Shown here: positions 6,581 through 15,786 of the stretch, piece by piece
Layout of the letters: every line of letters starts with the position of its first letter
Position numbering within the stretch: the first letter of the stretch is position 1
Source: Burkholderiaceae bacterium
Lineage (GTDB): Bacteria > Pseudomonadota > Gammaproteobacteria > Burkholderiales > Burkholderiaceae_D
Reading direction: 5' to 3'
Length of the DNA stretch: 64,000 bases
NCBI GenBank assembly: GCA_004298905.1
Contig: SCTK01000004.1
Span: 124,001-188,000, forward strand
The notes under the pieces: generated by a model
The model's input: only the letters and a program-made list of their open reading frames with translations
The model's database searches: none
What the model was told of the DNA's origin: nothing
Program-made: the position numbers and the translations under genes

Positions 6581-9108
6581 TGCTGCGCCTGCGTTTTTTC
6601 ATTTTTGCCTGTCTGCTATGGGGTGCGGTATCGTCAGCGCAGGCAGCGTATTACGTGTACGACGATTCGGCTGCGGCAGCCACGTCTTATCCGTGGATCG
6701 ACATTTCCGCCACTGGTACGACGCTGGCGCTGGGGGACGATGCCGTGTCGGCCGCCCTCAACCTCGGCTTCACGTTCAACTTCGGCGGCACGAATTACAC
6801 GCAGGTGCGCGTCATGAGCAACGGCATGTTGCAATTTGCTGGCACGGCCACCAATTACAACAACGCCCAGTTGCCATTGGACGGTAGCGGCGGTAAACCC
6901 AACATCGACTTCGCCATGCTGCCGTTGTGGGACGACTACAACACCAACAACACGGCCACTTATATGCGTTACCGCAGCCAGGGCACAGCGCCCAACCGGG
7001 TCTTTATTGTTTCCTGGCTGGCCGCGCCTTATTACTGTTTCAATACCGGGGGCACCGGTTGTAACGGCAGTAATCAGACGACGGCAGCGACGGCAACCTT
7101 TCAGGTACAGATCTACGAACAGGGGCAGTTTGTCTATTCGTATGGCACGACCAACGGCGCGGGCGGCGCGCACAGTGGCGGGCCGACGTTTTCCAACAGT
7201 GGCGGGACTGTTGGTGTGGAGGTGGGCAACACCGACTACGTGCAGTATTCCTACAATACGGCGTCTGTACCGAATGGCCGAACCATCCTGTGGTCGCACC
7301 CGAGCGCCACCACGCCAGGCGGCTTCAATGCCTATGAGACTACCACTGCGGCCGGTGCCATTACCGGCATCATCAAGACCAAGATTGCGGGCAGCAGTTT
7401 CAATCTCGACCTGATTGCGCTCAACACTGCCAAGACAGCGATCCTCACCACATTTACCGGCGCGGTGAAAGTGGAACTGCTCAATGCCAGCGATAACAGC
7501 GCCGCGCTCGATGCCAATAATTGCCGCAGTAGCTGGACCACGATCCAGACATTGGCGAACCCGACCTTTGTGGCGGGCGACAATGGCCGCAAGACCGTGG
7601 CCTTCCAGGAAAACAATGCCTGGCAAAACGTGCGGGTACGCATCAGTTATCCGGCCACTGGCGTAGCCACGGCCATCGGTTGCTCGACCGATAATTTTGC
7701 GATTCGCCCATCCTCGTTTGCCAGCGTCAGTATCAACGATGCCGATTGGCAAACGGCAGGCACCACGCGCACACTGACCAACACGGCTGCCAGCGGCGGC
7801 AATGTGCACAAGGCCGGGCGGCCACTCAACCTGCAAGCGACCGCAGTCAATGCGCTCGGTGTGCCCACCACGACGACCAACTACACCGGTACGCCAACGG
7901 CGACGCTGAGCGCTTGCGCCGGTACCGCTTGCAGTGCGACGCTGGGCACATTGACGCTGGGAGCGGCGGCGGTGGCCGGTGTGATCAATACCAACACGGC
8001 CAGCTATAGCGAGGTCGGCGCCTTCAGCATGCAGCTGAGCGATCAAACATTTGCCAATGTCGATGCCGCCGATTCAACGACCGCAGAGCGCTACATCACT
8101 TCCAGCACCGTCAATGTCGGCCGTTTCGTGCCGGATCATTTCGATCTGACCGTACTTGCCACACCACAGCTGCTGACTTTCGGCAGTGCCACGTGCGGCA
8201 GCCGCAGCTTTACCTACATCGGCCAGCCGTTTGGTTACGCGACCGTGCCGCAGATGACGATCACCGCAAAGAATTTCAGCGGTGCCACTACGGTCACCTA
8301 TCAGGGCGCGCTATGGAAACTGATTGCCAGCAATGCCACCCAAACCTACGCACCGCTCAGCCCCACAGTACCCGGTCTGGATGTTTCTTTGAGCGGCACC
8401 CCTACGGTGACAGCCGGCAGCAACGGTGTCGGCAGCTTCAGCGCCAATGCCGCCGACCAGTTGACCTATGTGCGCAGCGTCACGGCACCACAGAATTCCT
8501 TCAACGCCAATATCACCCTGACGGTTGATGTCTCCGACAACAGTGAAAGCGGCGTCAGCGGCAACGGCACCATCGCCAGTAGTGCTGCACTGCTCTTCAA
8601 TGGCAGCGGCAGTGGCATCGCCTTCGATGCCGGCAACACGTTTCGTTACGGACGCTTGCGTTTGTCCAATGCGTTCGGTTCCGAGCGTTTGCGCCTGCCG
8701 GTGCCGGGGCAGTTGCAAACCTGGAATGGCACGGGTTTTGTGAACGCCGGGGATAGTTGCACCACACTGGCGGCTTCAGCGGTGTCACTGACCTTCGGCG
8801 GCACGGGTAATAATCTCGCCGCCTGTGAAACACAGGTGAGCATGACGGCGGGCGCACCTGCGACCTTGCAATTGTCGGCCCCGGGTGTGGGCAACGATGG
8901 CTGGGTCGATCTGCGCATCAACCTCAGTAGCAGCGCCAGTGGTACAACGTGCACCAGCGCCACGCCTGCGGCGGCCACCACGGCTAACAAAACCTGGTTG
9001 CGCGGCAACTGGGGCGGCGGCAATTACGACAAAGATCCCACCGCCCGCGCGCGCTTTGGCGCATACAAGGGCAGCGACCGTTTCATCTTCCAGCGCGAAA
9101 ATTATTGA
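6577..9108 (+). CDS. mshQ: MshQ-like large exported protein
   Basis: This is an 843-residue protein with a Sec signal peptide (cleavage expected after SSAQA). An N-terminal beta-rich module contains GFTFNFGGTNYTQVRVMSNG, similar in style to nidogen-like domains. The middle is Thr/Ala/Gly-rich, and the C-terminal part (from about residue 500) looks like the DUF6701 region of MshQ, ending in WGGGNYDKDPTARARFGAYK. Paired cysteines recur throughout, as in a surface or periplasmic adhesin-like protein. It closes the prepilin block. Its role in MSHA pili is unclear; a tip-associated or surface function is inference only. Confidence 0.8.
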   Translation: MMLRLRFFIFACLLWGAVSSAQAAYYVYDDSAAAATSYPWIDISATGTTLALGDDAVSAALNLGFTFNFGGTNYTQVRVMSNGMLQFAGTATNYNNAQLPLDGSGGKPNIDFAMLPLWDDYNTNNTATYMRYRSQGTAPNRVFIVSWLAAPYYCFNTGGTGCNGSNQTTAATATFQVQIYEQGQFVYSYGTTNGAGGAHSGGPTFSNSGGTVGVEVGNTDYVQYSYNTASVPNGRTILWSHPSATTPGGFNAYETTTAAGAITGIIKTKIAGSSFNLDLIALNTAKTAILTTFTGAVKVELLNASDNSAALDANNCRSSWTTIQTLANPTFVAGDNGRKTVAFQENNAWQNVRVRISYPATGVATAIGCSTDNFAIRPSSFASVSINDADWQTAGTTRTLTNTAASGGNVHKAGRPLNLQATAVNALGVPTTTTNYTGTPTATLSACAGTACSATLGTLTLGAAAVAGVINTNTASYSEVGAFSMQLSDQTFANVDAADSTTAERYITSSTVNVGRFVPDHFDLTVLATPQLLTFGSATCGSRSFTYIGQPFGYATVPQMTITAKNFSGATTVTYQGALWKLIASNATQTYAPLSPTVPGLDVSLSGTPTVTAGSNGVGSFSANAADQLTYVRSVTAPQNSFNANITLTVDVSDNSESGVSGNGTIASSAALLFNGSGSGIAFDAGNTFRYGRLRLSNAFGSERLRLPVPGQLQTWNGTGFVNAGDSCTTLAASAVSLTFGGTGNNLAACETQVSMTAGAPATLQLSAPGVGNDGWVDLRINLSSSASGTTCTSATPAAATTANKTWLRGNWGGGNYDKDPTARARFGAYKGSDRFIFQRENY

Positions 9109-9156
9109 GGGCGGCCCAACACTGAATTGACTGCGAATTCCCTGTCAATTCGGCCG

Positions 9157-9184
9157 TTCTCAAACACTCCCCCGTTTTTATACT
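9157..9184 (+). promoter_or_regulatory. Candidate sigma70 promoter for the mshI-N block
   Basis: TTCTCA (9157-9162) and TATACT (9179-9184) are spaced by 16 bases in the 174-base gap between mshQ and mshI, about 100 bases before the mshI start. It is the only sizeable gap inside the pilus locus, so a second transcription unit is plausible. It is a motif match only. Confidence 0.4.
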
Positions 9185-9282
9185 GCAAGGGCTGTTAAAG
9201 CGGGCGCGGTCTCGACCTCGATCTTGAGTGCTCGATACGTTCCTGCCATTGCTTCAATGCCAAGAAAGGGAAAAGAAACATC

Positions 9283-10275
9283 ATGGCCTGGTTGCCCACG
9301 CGCACCGCAGCGGGATGGATGAGTATCGGCCTGCATGACCAGCGGGTCGATCTTGCGCATGTGCGCGCCAATGTTTTTGGCCGCCCGGAGATTGCGTGGC
9401 TGGCTTCCTATGAGCGCGACGCGACGCTGGAACATACCTTGGCGCGTTTGAGCCGGACGTGCAAATTGAAACGCCACCGCTGCGCCACGTTGCTGGCGGA
9501 AGGCGAGTACCAGATATTGCAGATGGAGGCCCCCGCCGTGCCGGACGAGGAAGCGCGCGAAGCCGTGCGCTGGCAAGCCAAGGACCTGCTCGATTATCCC
9601 GTGCAATCGGCCACCTTCGACGTGTTGCCGATTCCGCAACCCGCGACCGCTGTGCAACGCGCGAAGCAGGTCTTTGCCGTCGCGGCGCGCAATGAACTGA
9701 TCGGCGCACGCATGGATCAGTTTGCCCAGGCCAAAATTCCGCTCGAAGTGATCGACATTCCCGAAACCGCACAACGCAACATTGCCGCGTTGTATGAAGA
9801 ACAGAATCGCGGCCTGGCGCTGCTGGTGTTCAATGAAAAAGGCGGCGTGCTCACCTTCACCTGGCAGGGCGAGTTGTATGCCTGCCGGCATATCGATATC
9901 ACGCTGACGCAATTACAGCAGGCGGGGGCGGCAGGCAGTCAGGAAGAGCAGACGCAATATATCGAGCGCATCAGTCTTGAGCTGCAACGCTCGCTCGACA
10001 ATTTCGATCGTCAGTTCAGCTTTATCACGGTGGCGAAATTAATGGTCTTGCCGGTGCCAGGCTTTCCCGATTTCGTTGGTTTCCTCGGCGCCAATCTTTA
10101 TGTCCCGGTGGCACCGCTCGATTTATCGACCGCGATCGATGGCAGCGCGATCACCGGCTGGGAAGATCCGGCACTGCAAGCGCAATATTTTCATGTGGTC
10201 GGCATGGCCTTGCGCGATGACTACGCAACCAGCAATCCAGCGAAAGCAACGACCGAGGTGGAGCACCACACATGA
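9283..10275 (+). CDS. mshI: MshI, PilM-like cytoplasmic protein
   Basis: This is a 330-residue protein with an actin-like, PilM/MshI-type arrangement and no signal peptide or membrane span. Features visible are EEAREAVRWQAKDLLDY, a hallmark of PilM/MshI proteins, then VAARNELIGARMDQF and the C-terminal half with ISLELQRSLDNFDRQF. In type IV pili PilM sits under the inner membrane and binds the tail of PilN. The purine run AAGGGAAAAG is placed a few bases before the ATG. It overlaps the next gene by four bases (ATGA). Confidence 0.85.
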   Translation: MAWLPTRTAAGWMSIGLHDQRVDLAHVRANVFGRPEIAWLASYERDATLEHTLARLSRTCKLKRHRCATLLAEGEYQILQMEAPAVPDEEAREAVRWQAKDLLDYPVQSATFDVLPIPQPATAVQRAKQVFAVAARNELIGARMDQFAQAKIPLEVIDIPETAQRNIAALYEEQNRGLALLVFNEKGGVLTFTWQGELYACRHIDITLTQLQQAGAAGSQEEQTQYIERISLELQRSLDNFDRQFSFITVAKLMVLPVPGFPDFVGFLGANLYVPVAPLDLSTAIDGSAITGWEDPALQAQYFHVVGMALRDDYATSNPAKATTEVEHHT

Positions 10276-10973
10276 GTCAGCAACTCAACCTCTTCAATCC
10301 ACAGCTGGCGCGTCGGCACGACCTTCTGACTGCACGCACGACCGGCTTGCTGCTGGTCGTGGTGGCGGCGCTGGCACTGATTGGCTCGGTAGTGCTGCAG
10401 GTCACCAATGTCGAGATCAATCGGGAAAAAAATGTGCTGACCGATCAGGCGCAGGAAATGCAGACGCAACTGACCACGCTGACGCAGAAGATCAGCCAGT
10501 ATCGGCCTGCCGCCGCGCTGGAAATGGAACGCCTGGCACTGGAGCAGCGCTTGCGCGGACGGCAGGATGTCGAGCAGGCGCTGGCACAGGGCCAACTCGG
10601 CCGTGCCGAAGGATTTTCAGAGCACTTGCGCGCCTTTGCCCAACTGGCCAATGCGCGGGTCTGGCTGACCGGCGTACACATCAACGCCACCGGCTTGCTG
10701 GAGATTCGTGGTGGTGCGCGCGAGGCCGGCCAGATCCCGGCGTATATCGGACACCTGAGTAAAGCCCCGGTCTTTCAGGGGCGCAGCTTTTCCGAGCTGG
10801 CGTTGAAGGCCGTGTCGGCAGCACCGGCAACCACGCCAGCAGAACACACATCAACACCCGCGGACTACATCGAGTTCGATCTGATTTCTGCGGCCGCCAC
10901 GCCGGGCGGCGCCAAGGAAAACGCCAACACAAGCGCCAACGCAAACGCAAACGCCAACAAGGGCACACCATGA
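10272..10973 (+). CDS. PilN-like inner-membrane pilus assembly protein
   Basis: This is a 233-residue bitopic protein. A short cytoplasmic tail, SQQLNLFNPQL, matches the PilN tail motif (INLLP-like) that binds PilM. A membrane span follows at about residues 24-44, then a coiled coil rich in Gln, Glu and Leu (residues 45-110) and a small alpha/beta domain. The C-terminus is low complexity, with repeated Ala-Asn-Ala steps before the stop. It corresponds to the gene sometimes named mshI2. Overlaps of four bases on both sides tie it to mshI and mshJ. Confidence 0.82.
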   Translation: MSQQLNLFNPQLARRHDLLTARTTGLLLVVVAALALIGSVVLQVTNVEINREKNVLTDQAQEMQTQLTTLTQKISQYRPAAALEMERLALEQRLRGRQDVEQALAQGQLGRAEGFSEHLRAFAQLANARVWLTGVHINATGLLEIRGGAREAGQIPAYIGHLSKAPVFQGRSFSELALKAVSAAPATTPAEHTSTPADYIEFDLISAAATPGGAKENANTSANANANANKGTP

Positions 10974-11632
10974 AAGCGCAATGGGAAAAACTTGCCCAGA
11001 ACTTTCAGGCACGCAATCGGCGTGAGCGGACGGTGATCGCCGCCATGTTGTTGCTGGTGGTGGCGGCATTTTTCTATCTCTTGTTGCTGGAACCGGCGCT
11101 GCGCCAGCGGCACACGCTGCAGAAACAGATTGCCGAACTGCGCACCCAGACTGCGACGGACAGCGAGCAAGTCCGGGCGCTCACACAGCGCCTGCAGGAC
11201 CCCGATGCCGGGGTGCGGACGCAGATCCAGAATTTGCGCAGTGAAATTGGCGCCGTCGATACGCGCCTGCAAGCATTGCAACGTGCACTGGCCCCACCAA
11301 CACGCATGGCTGCGCTGCTGGAACAAATCCTCAAAGACAACAGCCGTCTGCATTTGGTCGAGATGCACAAACTGCCGGTAACAACGCTGGCCGATCCAAC
11401 CCAAAGCCCGAGTGCGGAGAAGCCCGCCAAGCTGGGCGTTTACAAACACGGCATGGAAATCACGGTGCAAGGCCAGTATGCCGATTTGTATGACTACCTC
11501 AAGGCGTTGGAACAACTGCCGCAACAACTGTACTGGGGCGAGGTGAAACTGGTCACGGAAACCTGGCCGCGCAATCGCATGACCATCGTGGTCTACACAC
11601 TGAGTCTGGATGAAGCATGGCTGACGCTATGA
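10970..11632 (+). CDS. mshJ: MshJ, PilO-like inner-membrane protein
   Basis: This is a 220-residue protein with one membrane span at about residues 23-42, a coiled-coil region (residues 45-110) and a C-terminal domain containing HGMEITVQGQYADLYDYLKALE. That last stretch is characteristic of PilO/MshJ/GspM-like proteins. It is expected to dimerise with the PilN-like protein in the periplasm and align the inner-membrane platform with the secretin. Overlaps are four bases with both neighbours. Confidence 0.87.
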   Translation: MKAQWEKLAQNFQARNRRERTVIAAMLLLVVAAFFYLLLLEPALRQRHTLQKQIAELRTQTATDSEQVRALTQRLQDPDAGVRTQIQNLRSEIGAVDTRLQALQRALAPPTRMAALLEQILKDNSRLHLVEMHKLPVTTLADPTQSPSAEKPAKLGVYKHGMEITVQGQYADLYDYLKALEQLPQQLYWGEVKLVTETWPRNRMTIVVYTLSLDEAWLTL

Positions 11633-12039
11633 AAAGCACACCACATAAAAAAAATCTGTGCCTCTGGTTCGCGCTGCTGAGCGGCCTCACTGCGCACGCC
11701 GAAAATCTGCCCGACCCGACGCAGCCACCGCACGCAGGGCCGGCAGAAGGTGTGGCCGTGCAAGCGCCCACGCAACTGCATGCGGTGCTGATTCCCGCTC
11801 AGGGCCGCAAGATGGCCATGATCGGCGCGACCGCAGTGGCGGTCGGTGACACCGTCGGCGATGCGCGCGTCGAGCGCATTGGCGAGACCGAAGTTGTTTT
11901 GCAAGGACCGGAGGGAACGCAGGTGCTGCGCATGATGCCGGCGGTGGAGAAATCACCGGTCGTCAGCAAGTCAGCCCCGCACAAGAAAGTCAGCAAGCAG
12001 GATGCCGCTCAATCGAGCAAGGAAAAAGGTACACCATGA
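11629..12039 (+). CDS. mshK: MshK, PilP-like periplasmic protein
   Basis: This is a 136-residue secreted protein with a signal peptide ending near LTAHA, the motif ENLPDPTQPP and a small beta domain (LHAVLIPAQGRKMAMIGATA, then GDARVERIGETEVVL) that resembles the PilP/GspC homology region. The tail is rich in Lys and Ser. I chose the ATG in the ATGA overlap with mshJ over one 12 bases upstream, because the neighbouring genes are coupled in the same way. MshK-type proteins are believed to connect the inner-membrane complex with the secretin. Confidence 0.8.
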   Translation: MKSTPHKKNLCLWFALLSGLTAHAENLPDPTQPPHAGPAEGVAVQAPTQLHAVLIPAQGRKMAMIGATAVAVGDTVGDARVERIGETEVVLQGPEGTQVLRMMPAVEKSPVVSKSAPHKKVSKQDAAQSSKEKGTP

Positions 12040-13754
12040 AAACCATCGCGCTCCTCACACTGGTTGCATTATTGACGGCCTGCAGCCTGCCCACGGTCAA
12101 GCAGAATGCCACTTACGATGCCATCGACAACACGCTCAAGGAAGCGGCCAACGCACACAGCCGCGCTGCCGGCAAAACGGATGCCACACGTCCGGCCGCA
12201 GTCGATCAAGCCCTGTTGCCACCGTTGAAGGTGGTGCAGGAAAAACCGGCCGCCCCGGAACCGCGTTTCGATTTGGTCGTGACCGATGCCCCGGCCGCGC
12301 AAGTTTTCATGGCGATCGTCAGCAACACACCCTACAGCATGCTGGTGCATCCGGAGGTGGCGGGCACACTGACGCTGAAACTGAAAAACGCCACAGTGCT
12401 GGAAACGATGGAGACGATCCGCGAGCTGTATGGCTACGATTACACGGTGCAGGGTCATCGCATCATGGTGCAACCGCTGACCATGCAAACGCGCGTGTTC
12501 CAGATCAATTATCTGGCCAGCCGCCGCCAGGGCATGACCAATGTGCGCGTGAGCTCCGGTTCGATCACCAACGCCAGCCAGAGCAATGGCACGTCCAGCA
12601 ACAGCGTCAGCGGTGGGTCGACGGCGTCCGCGGCGGGCAGCCAGAACGCCAGTGATTCGAGCCGCATCGAAACTACTTCCGACATGGATTTCTGGAAGGA
12701 CGTGGCGAGCGCCCTGGGGGCGATTATCGGCACCGCCGATGGACGCAAGGTGATCGTCAATCCCGGTTCCGGTGTGATCGTGGTGCGCGCCTTTGCGGCC
12801 GATCTGCGTAATGTCGAACGTTATTTGCGCGCCACGCAAGTGGTGGTCGATCGGCAGGTGATGCTGGAAGCAAAAATTGTGGAAGTGCAATTGAGTGAAG
12901 GTTTCTCTTCCGGCATCAACTGGGGTGCCTTCGATTCCAATGGTCAACTGCGCGGCGCGGTGGGTGCGACCACCAGCAACTTCGATCTCAACGGCAACCC
13001 CGTTAGCGGTAGCACGCTGGCGGGCACACTGGGCAGCAATCTCGCCGGGGTCGCGGGGCGTACGGCCGAAGGCTTGTTTGGCCTGGCTTTCCGCACCCCC
13101 AGCTTTGCTTCGCTGCTGCAGTTCCTTGAAACGCAGGGCAATGTGCAAGTGCTGTCCAGCCCGCGCATTGCCACAATCAACAACCAGAAAGCCGTGCTCA
13201 AGGTCGGCACCGATGAATTCTTTATCACCAATGTCAGCACCACGACCAGCAGCACAGGTTCTTCATCGAGCGTTTCGCCGACCATCACGGTGCAACCGTT
13301 CTTCTCCGGCATTGCACTCGATGTCACGCCGCAGATCGACGAGAACGGCATCATCATCCTGCACATCCATCCTTCGATCAGCACGGTCACGGAGAAAAAC
13401 AAGACCGTCAATCTGGGCACGCTCGGCACCTTCAATCTGCCGCTCGCGTCCAGCAATGTCAGCGAGACCGATAGCGTCGTGCGCGTGGCCGACGGCAACA
13501 TCGTCGCCATCGGTGGCTTGATGAAACAGGTGCAAAGTGCCGACAGTTCGCAAGTGCCTGGTGCGGGCGACGTGCCGGTGGTGGGCGCGCTGTTTGGGCA
13601 AAAGAACAAGAGCTATCTCAAGCGCGAGCTGGTGGTGCTGATCAAACCCACCGTGATTCAATCGGACGCCAACTGGCAGGAAGACGCGCAGCAAGTGCAG
13701 CAGCGTGTGCAAGCGCTCAACCCGGCGTCGCAGAAACGGCAGTGGATGGAATGA
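12036..13754 (+). CDS. mshL: MshL, MSHA pilus outer-membrane secretin
   Basis: This is a 572-residue secretin that forms the outer-membrane channel for the pilus. It starts with a lipoprotein signal (lipobox LTAC, Cys at about residue 16), followed by a secretin/TonB short N domain (residues 70-150) and an N-domain with the Ser/Asn-rich insert SSGSITNASQSNG. The C-terminal secretin core contains VQVLSSPRIATINNQKAVLK and ends near VPVVGALFGQKNKSYLKREL. All secretin core motifs are present. The start is in an ATGA overlap with mshK. Confidence 0.93.
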   Translation: MKTIALLTLVALLTACSLPTVKQNATYDAIDNTLKEAANAHSRAAGKTDATRPAAVDQALLPPLKVVQEKPAAPEPRFDLVVTDAPAAQVFMAIVSNTPYSMLVHPEVAGTLTLKLKNATVLETMETIRELYGYDYTVQGHRIMVQPLTMQTRVFQINYLASRRQGMTNVRVSSGSITNASQSNGTSSNSVSGGSTASAAGSQNASDSSRIETTSDMDFWKDVASALGAIIGTADGRKVIVNPGSGVIVVRAFAADLRNVERYLRATQVVVDRQVMLEAKIVEVQLSEGFSSGINWGAFDSNGQLRGAVGATTSNFDLNGNPVSGSTLAGTLGSNLAGVAGRTAEGLFGLAFRTPSFASLLQFLETQGNVQVLSSPRIATINNQKAVLKVGTDEFFITNVSTTTSSTGSSSSVSPTITVQPFFSGIALDVTPQIDENGIIILHIHPSISTVTEKNKTVNLGTLGTFNLPLASSNVSETDSVVRVADGNIVAIGGLMKQVQSADSSQVPGAGDVPVVGALFGQKNKSYLKRELVVLIKPTVIQSDANWQEDAQQVQQRVQALNPASQKRQWME

Positions 13755-13788
13755 TTCTTAAACCATGAATTTTTGCGGATAGGCTTCC

Positions 13789-14634
13789 ATGTATCTCACG
13801 CACTTCGGATTGAAGGAACTACCGTTCGGATTGACGCCCGATACGCAGTTTGCGTTCGCCGGACGCGCGCATCAGGAAGGGCTCAACACCTTGCTGGTGG
13901 CGGTTGAGGGCGGCGAGGGTTTCATCAAGATCACCGGCGAAGTCGGCACCGGCAAGACCTTGTTGTGCCGCCGCTTTCTGAAGGCCTTGCATGCAAACCG
14001 TCAGGGCCACGTCAGCGCCTATCTGCCCAACCCTTGTCTCGATCCGCGCAGCCTGCTGCTGTCACTGGCCGAGGAACTGGGCGAACTGTTGCCGCCGACC
14101 GCGCATCATCACGTCCTGGTCAAGCGCTTGAACGACATGCTGCTGCAGTTTGCGCGGGCTGGTAAGCGCGTGGTGGTCTGCATCGACGAAGCGCAAGCCT
14201 TGCCACTGGAAAGTTTGGAAGCGCTGCGCCTGTTGTCGAATCTGGAAACCGAGAAACACAAATTGCTGCAACTGGTGCTGTTCGGTCAACCCGAATTGCA
14301 CGACAAGCTGGCGCGACGCGAAATTCGTCAGCTGCGCCAGCGCATTGCCTTTGCCTATGAGTTGAGCGGGCTGCAACGCAGCGAGCTGGATCGTTATCTC
14401 TTGCATCGCCTGCAAGTGGCTGGCTATCGCGGCGCGCCGGTGTTCAGCGCGGCGGCGGTGCGGTTGTTGCACCATGCCAGCCGGGGCATTCCGCGTCTGG
14501 TCAACGTGCTGGCGCATAAGTCGATGTTGTCGGCGTATGGCGAAGGGCGCTATCAAGTCGGCCGTGCGCATGTCCGTGCGGCGGTGGGTGATACCGAAGG
14601 TGTGGGGCTGTCCTGGTGGAGACTGGCGCTGTGA
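13789..14634 (+). CDS. mshM: MshM, ExeA-like AAA ATPase
   Basis: This is a 281-residue cytoplasmic ATPase of the ExeA/GspA family. It begins YLTHFGLKELPFGLTPDT, the classic N-terminus of the family. Walker A is GEVGTGKT and the Walker B region is RVVVCIDEAQALP, followed by sensor-like LRLLSNLETEKHKLLQLVLFGQ. There is no membrane span or peptidoglycan-binding domain. MshM is needed for MSHA pilus assembly in Vibrio; its substrate is unknown. The stop overlaps the mshN start (GTGA). Confidence 0.9.
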   Translation: MYLTHFGLKELPFGLTPDTQFAFAGRAHQEGLNTLLVAVEGGEGFIKITGEVGTGKTLLCRRFLKALHANRQGHVSAYLPNPCLDPRSLLLSLAEELGELLPPTAHHHVLVKRLNDMLLQFARAGKRVVVCIDEAQALPLESLEALRLLSNLETEKHKLLQLVLFGQPELHDKLARREIRQLRQRIAFAYELSGLQRSELDRYLLHRLQVAGYRGAPVFSAAAVRLLHHASRGIPRLVNVLAHKSMLSAYGEGRYQVGRAHVRAAVGDTEGVGLSWWRLAL

Positions 14635-15659
14635 GCCTGATCAATAAAATGTTGCAGGATCTCGAACTGCGTCATGCGACACTGCAGGGAGAAGTCCGCC
14701 CGCTGTATATCCGCGCCTTGCCGCTATCCTCGCTGACGCCGCAATTCCGCTGGGTGCGCGCGCTGCGATCGCTGCTGTTGTGGGGCATGGCCATCACGAT
14801 GGCCAGTGCTGCTACTTGGTGGATCGTCACTGCGCGCCAGGCAGCCACTGCTGCGACCGCAAATCCGGCCAACGTTGCTGCGGCTATTCCCATTTCATTC
14901 GAAGCATCCTCTTCGCTGCATGACGTGGAGCGGCCCAGCTACTGCCTTGCAGTTGCCAGTCATTGCCCGGAAAACGCGGATACGACAGCACCCGTTGCCG
15001 CCGCGCCTGCCGAAAGGGAAGAGCCGCAGCCTGTGCTGGCGGCACAGGACATCGAGCAATTGCTGGCATCGCGTGAAGGCGCACCGGCGACGGGTGTGGT
15101 GTCGAGTGCGGCATCGAGCACTGCAACGCGCCCACCATCACTGCCTGTTGCACAGGCGGTGGACGCCGCACCGGTCATCAGCAAAAAAGAACACGCTGTC
15201 AATGAAAGCCCCGCCGACAGTGCCTGGCGTCGTGCGCAAGAAGCGATTGCACAGCAGCGTCTGGACGAAGCCGAGAGCTTGCTCGACGAAGCGGTTCGCT
15301 TGCAGCCGAACCAGAGCCTGTGGGCGATGCGCCTGGCGCAGGTGCAGATCGAACGCGAGAATCTACCGGCCGCCGCGTCCACTTTGAACAAGGCGTTGGC
15401 AACAGGTGCGCAAAGCGCCGAGTTTCATGCCTTGTATGCCGGTGTGCTGCAACGTCTGACGCAACATCGTCAAGCCATCGGCGAATATCAGGCGGCGCTG
15501 CGTCTGGCGCCGGGCAACGGTATTTGGTGGATGGGCCTTGCCCTTTCACTGGAAGCGGAACATCACACCGCCGAAGCGCGCACCGCTTATCAACGCGCCT
15601 ATGAAACGCGCAGCTTGTCGGCCGAGCTCAATCAGTTTGTGGAAAGCAAGCTGCGCTGA
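14631..15659 (+). CDS. mshN: MshN, TPR protein of the MSHA locus
   Basis: This is a 342-residue protein. The true start is judged to be GTG at 14631, which gives SLINKMLQDLELR, the conserved MshN N-terminus, and a GTGA overlap with mshM. A membrane span lies near residues 45-65, then a low-complexity Ala/Pro-rich linker (about 80-200), then TPR repeats (about 205-335) with AWRRAQEAIAQQRLDEAESL. It is presumably anchored in the inner membrane with the TPRs in the periplasm. It ends the pilus locus. Confidence 0.85.
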   Translation: MSLINKMLQDLELRHATLQGEVRPLYIRALPLSSLTPQFRWVRALRSLLLWGMAITMASAATWWIVTARQAATAATANPANVAAAIPISFEASSSLHDVERPSYCLAVASHCPENADTTAPVAAAPAEREEPQPVLAAQDIEQLLASREGAPATGVVSSAASSTATRPPSLPVAQAVDAAPVISKKEHAVNESPADSAWRRAQEAIAQQRLDEAESLLDEAVRLQPNQSLWAMRLAQVQIERENLPAAASTLNKALATGAQSAEFHALYAGVLQRLTQHRQAIGEYQAALRLAPGNGIWWMGLALSLEAEHHTAEARTAYQRAYETRSLSAELNQFVESKLR

Positions 15660-15728
15660 GTGTTCCAGCGCGCGCGCATTTGCGACGCAGCCTCGTCAAA
15701 GGCCCGGTTGCAATCAAATCAAGAGCAC

Positions 15729-15757
15729 TTCCACGTTTTCGTCCTTGTCCTTATACT
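15729..15757 (+). promoter_or_regulatory. Candidate promoter for the mgtC-like pair
   Basis: TTCCAC (15729-15734) and TATACT (15752-15757) are 17 bases apart, about 30 bases ahead of the start at 15787. The -10 matches 5 of 6 and the -35 is weak. The GAGGG before the ATG serves as ribosome site. Confidence 0.45.
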
Positions 15758-15786
15758 GACCGCATTGATTTTCTCATGAGGGTGAC

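Noticed and set aside
6634-8046. 470-codon open frame on the minus strand
   Set aside because: It lies wholly inside mshQ on the other strand. Its translation is low in hydrophobic order and rich in His, Arg and Gly; a shadow of GC-biased coding.
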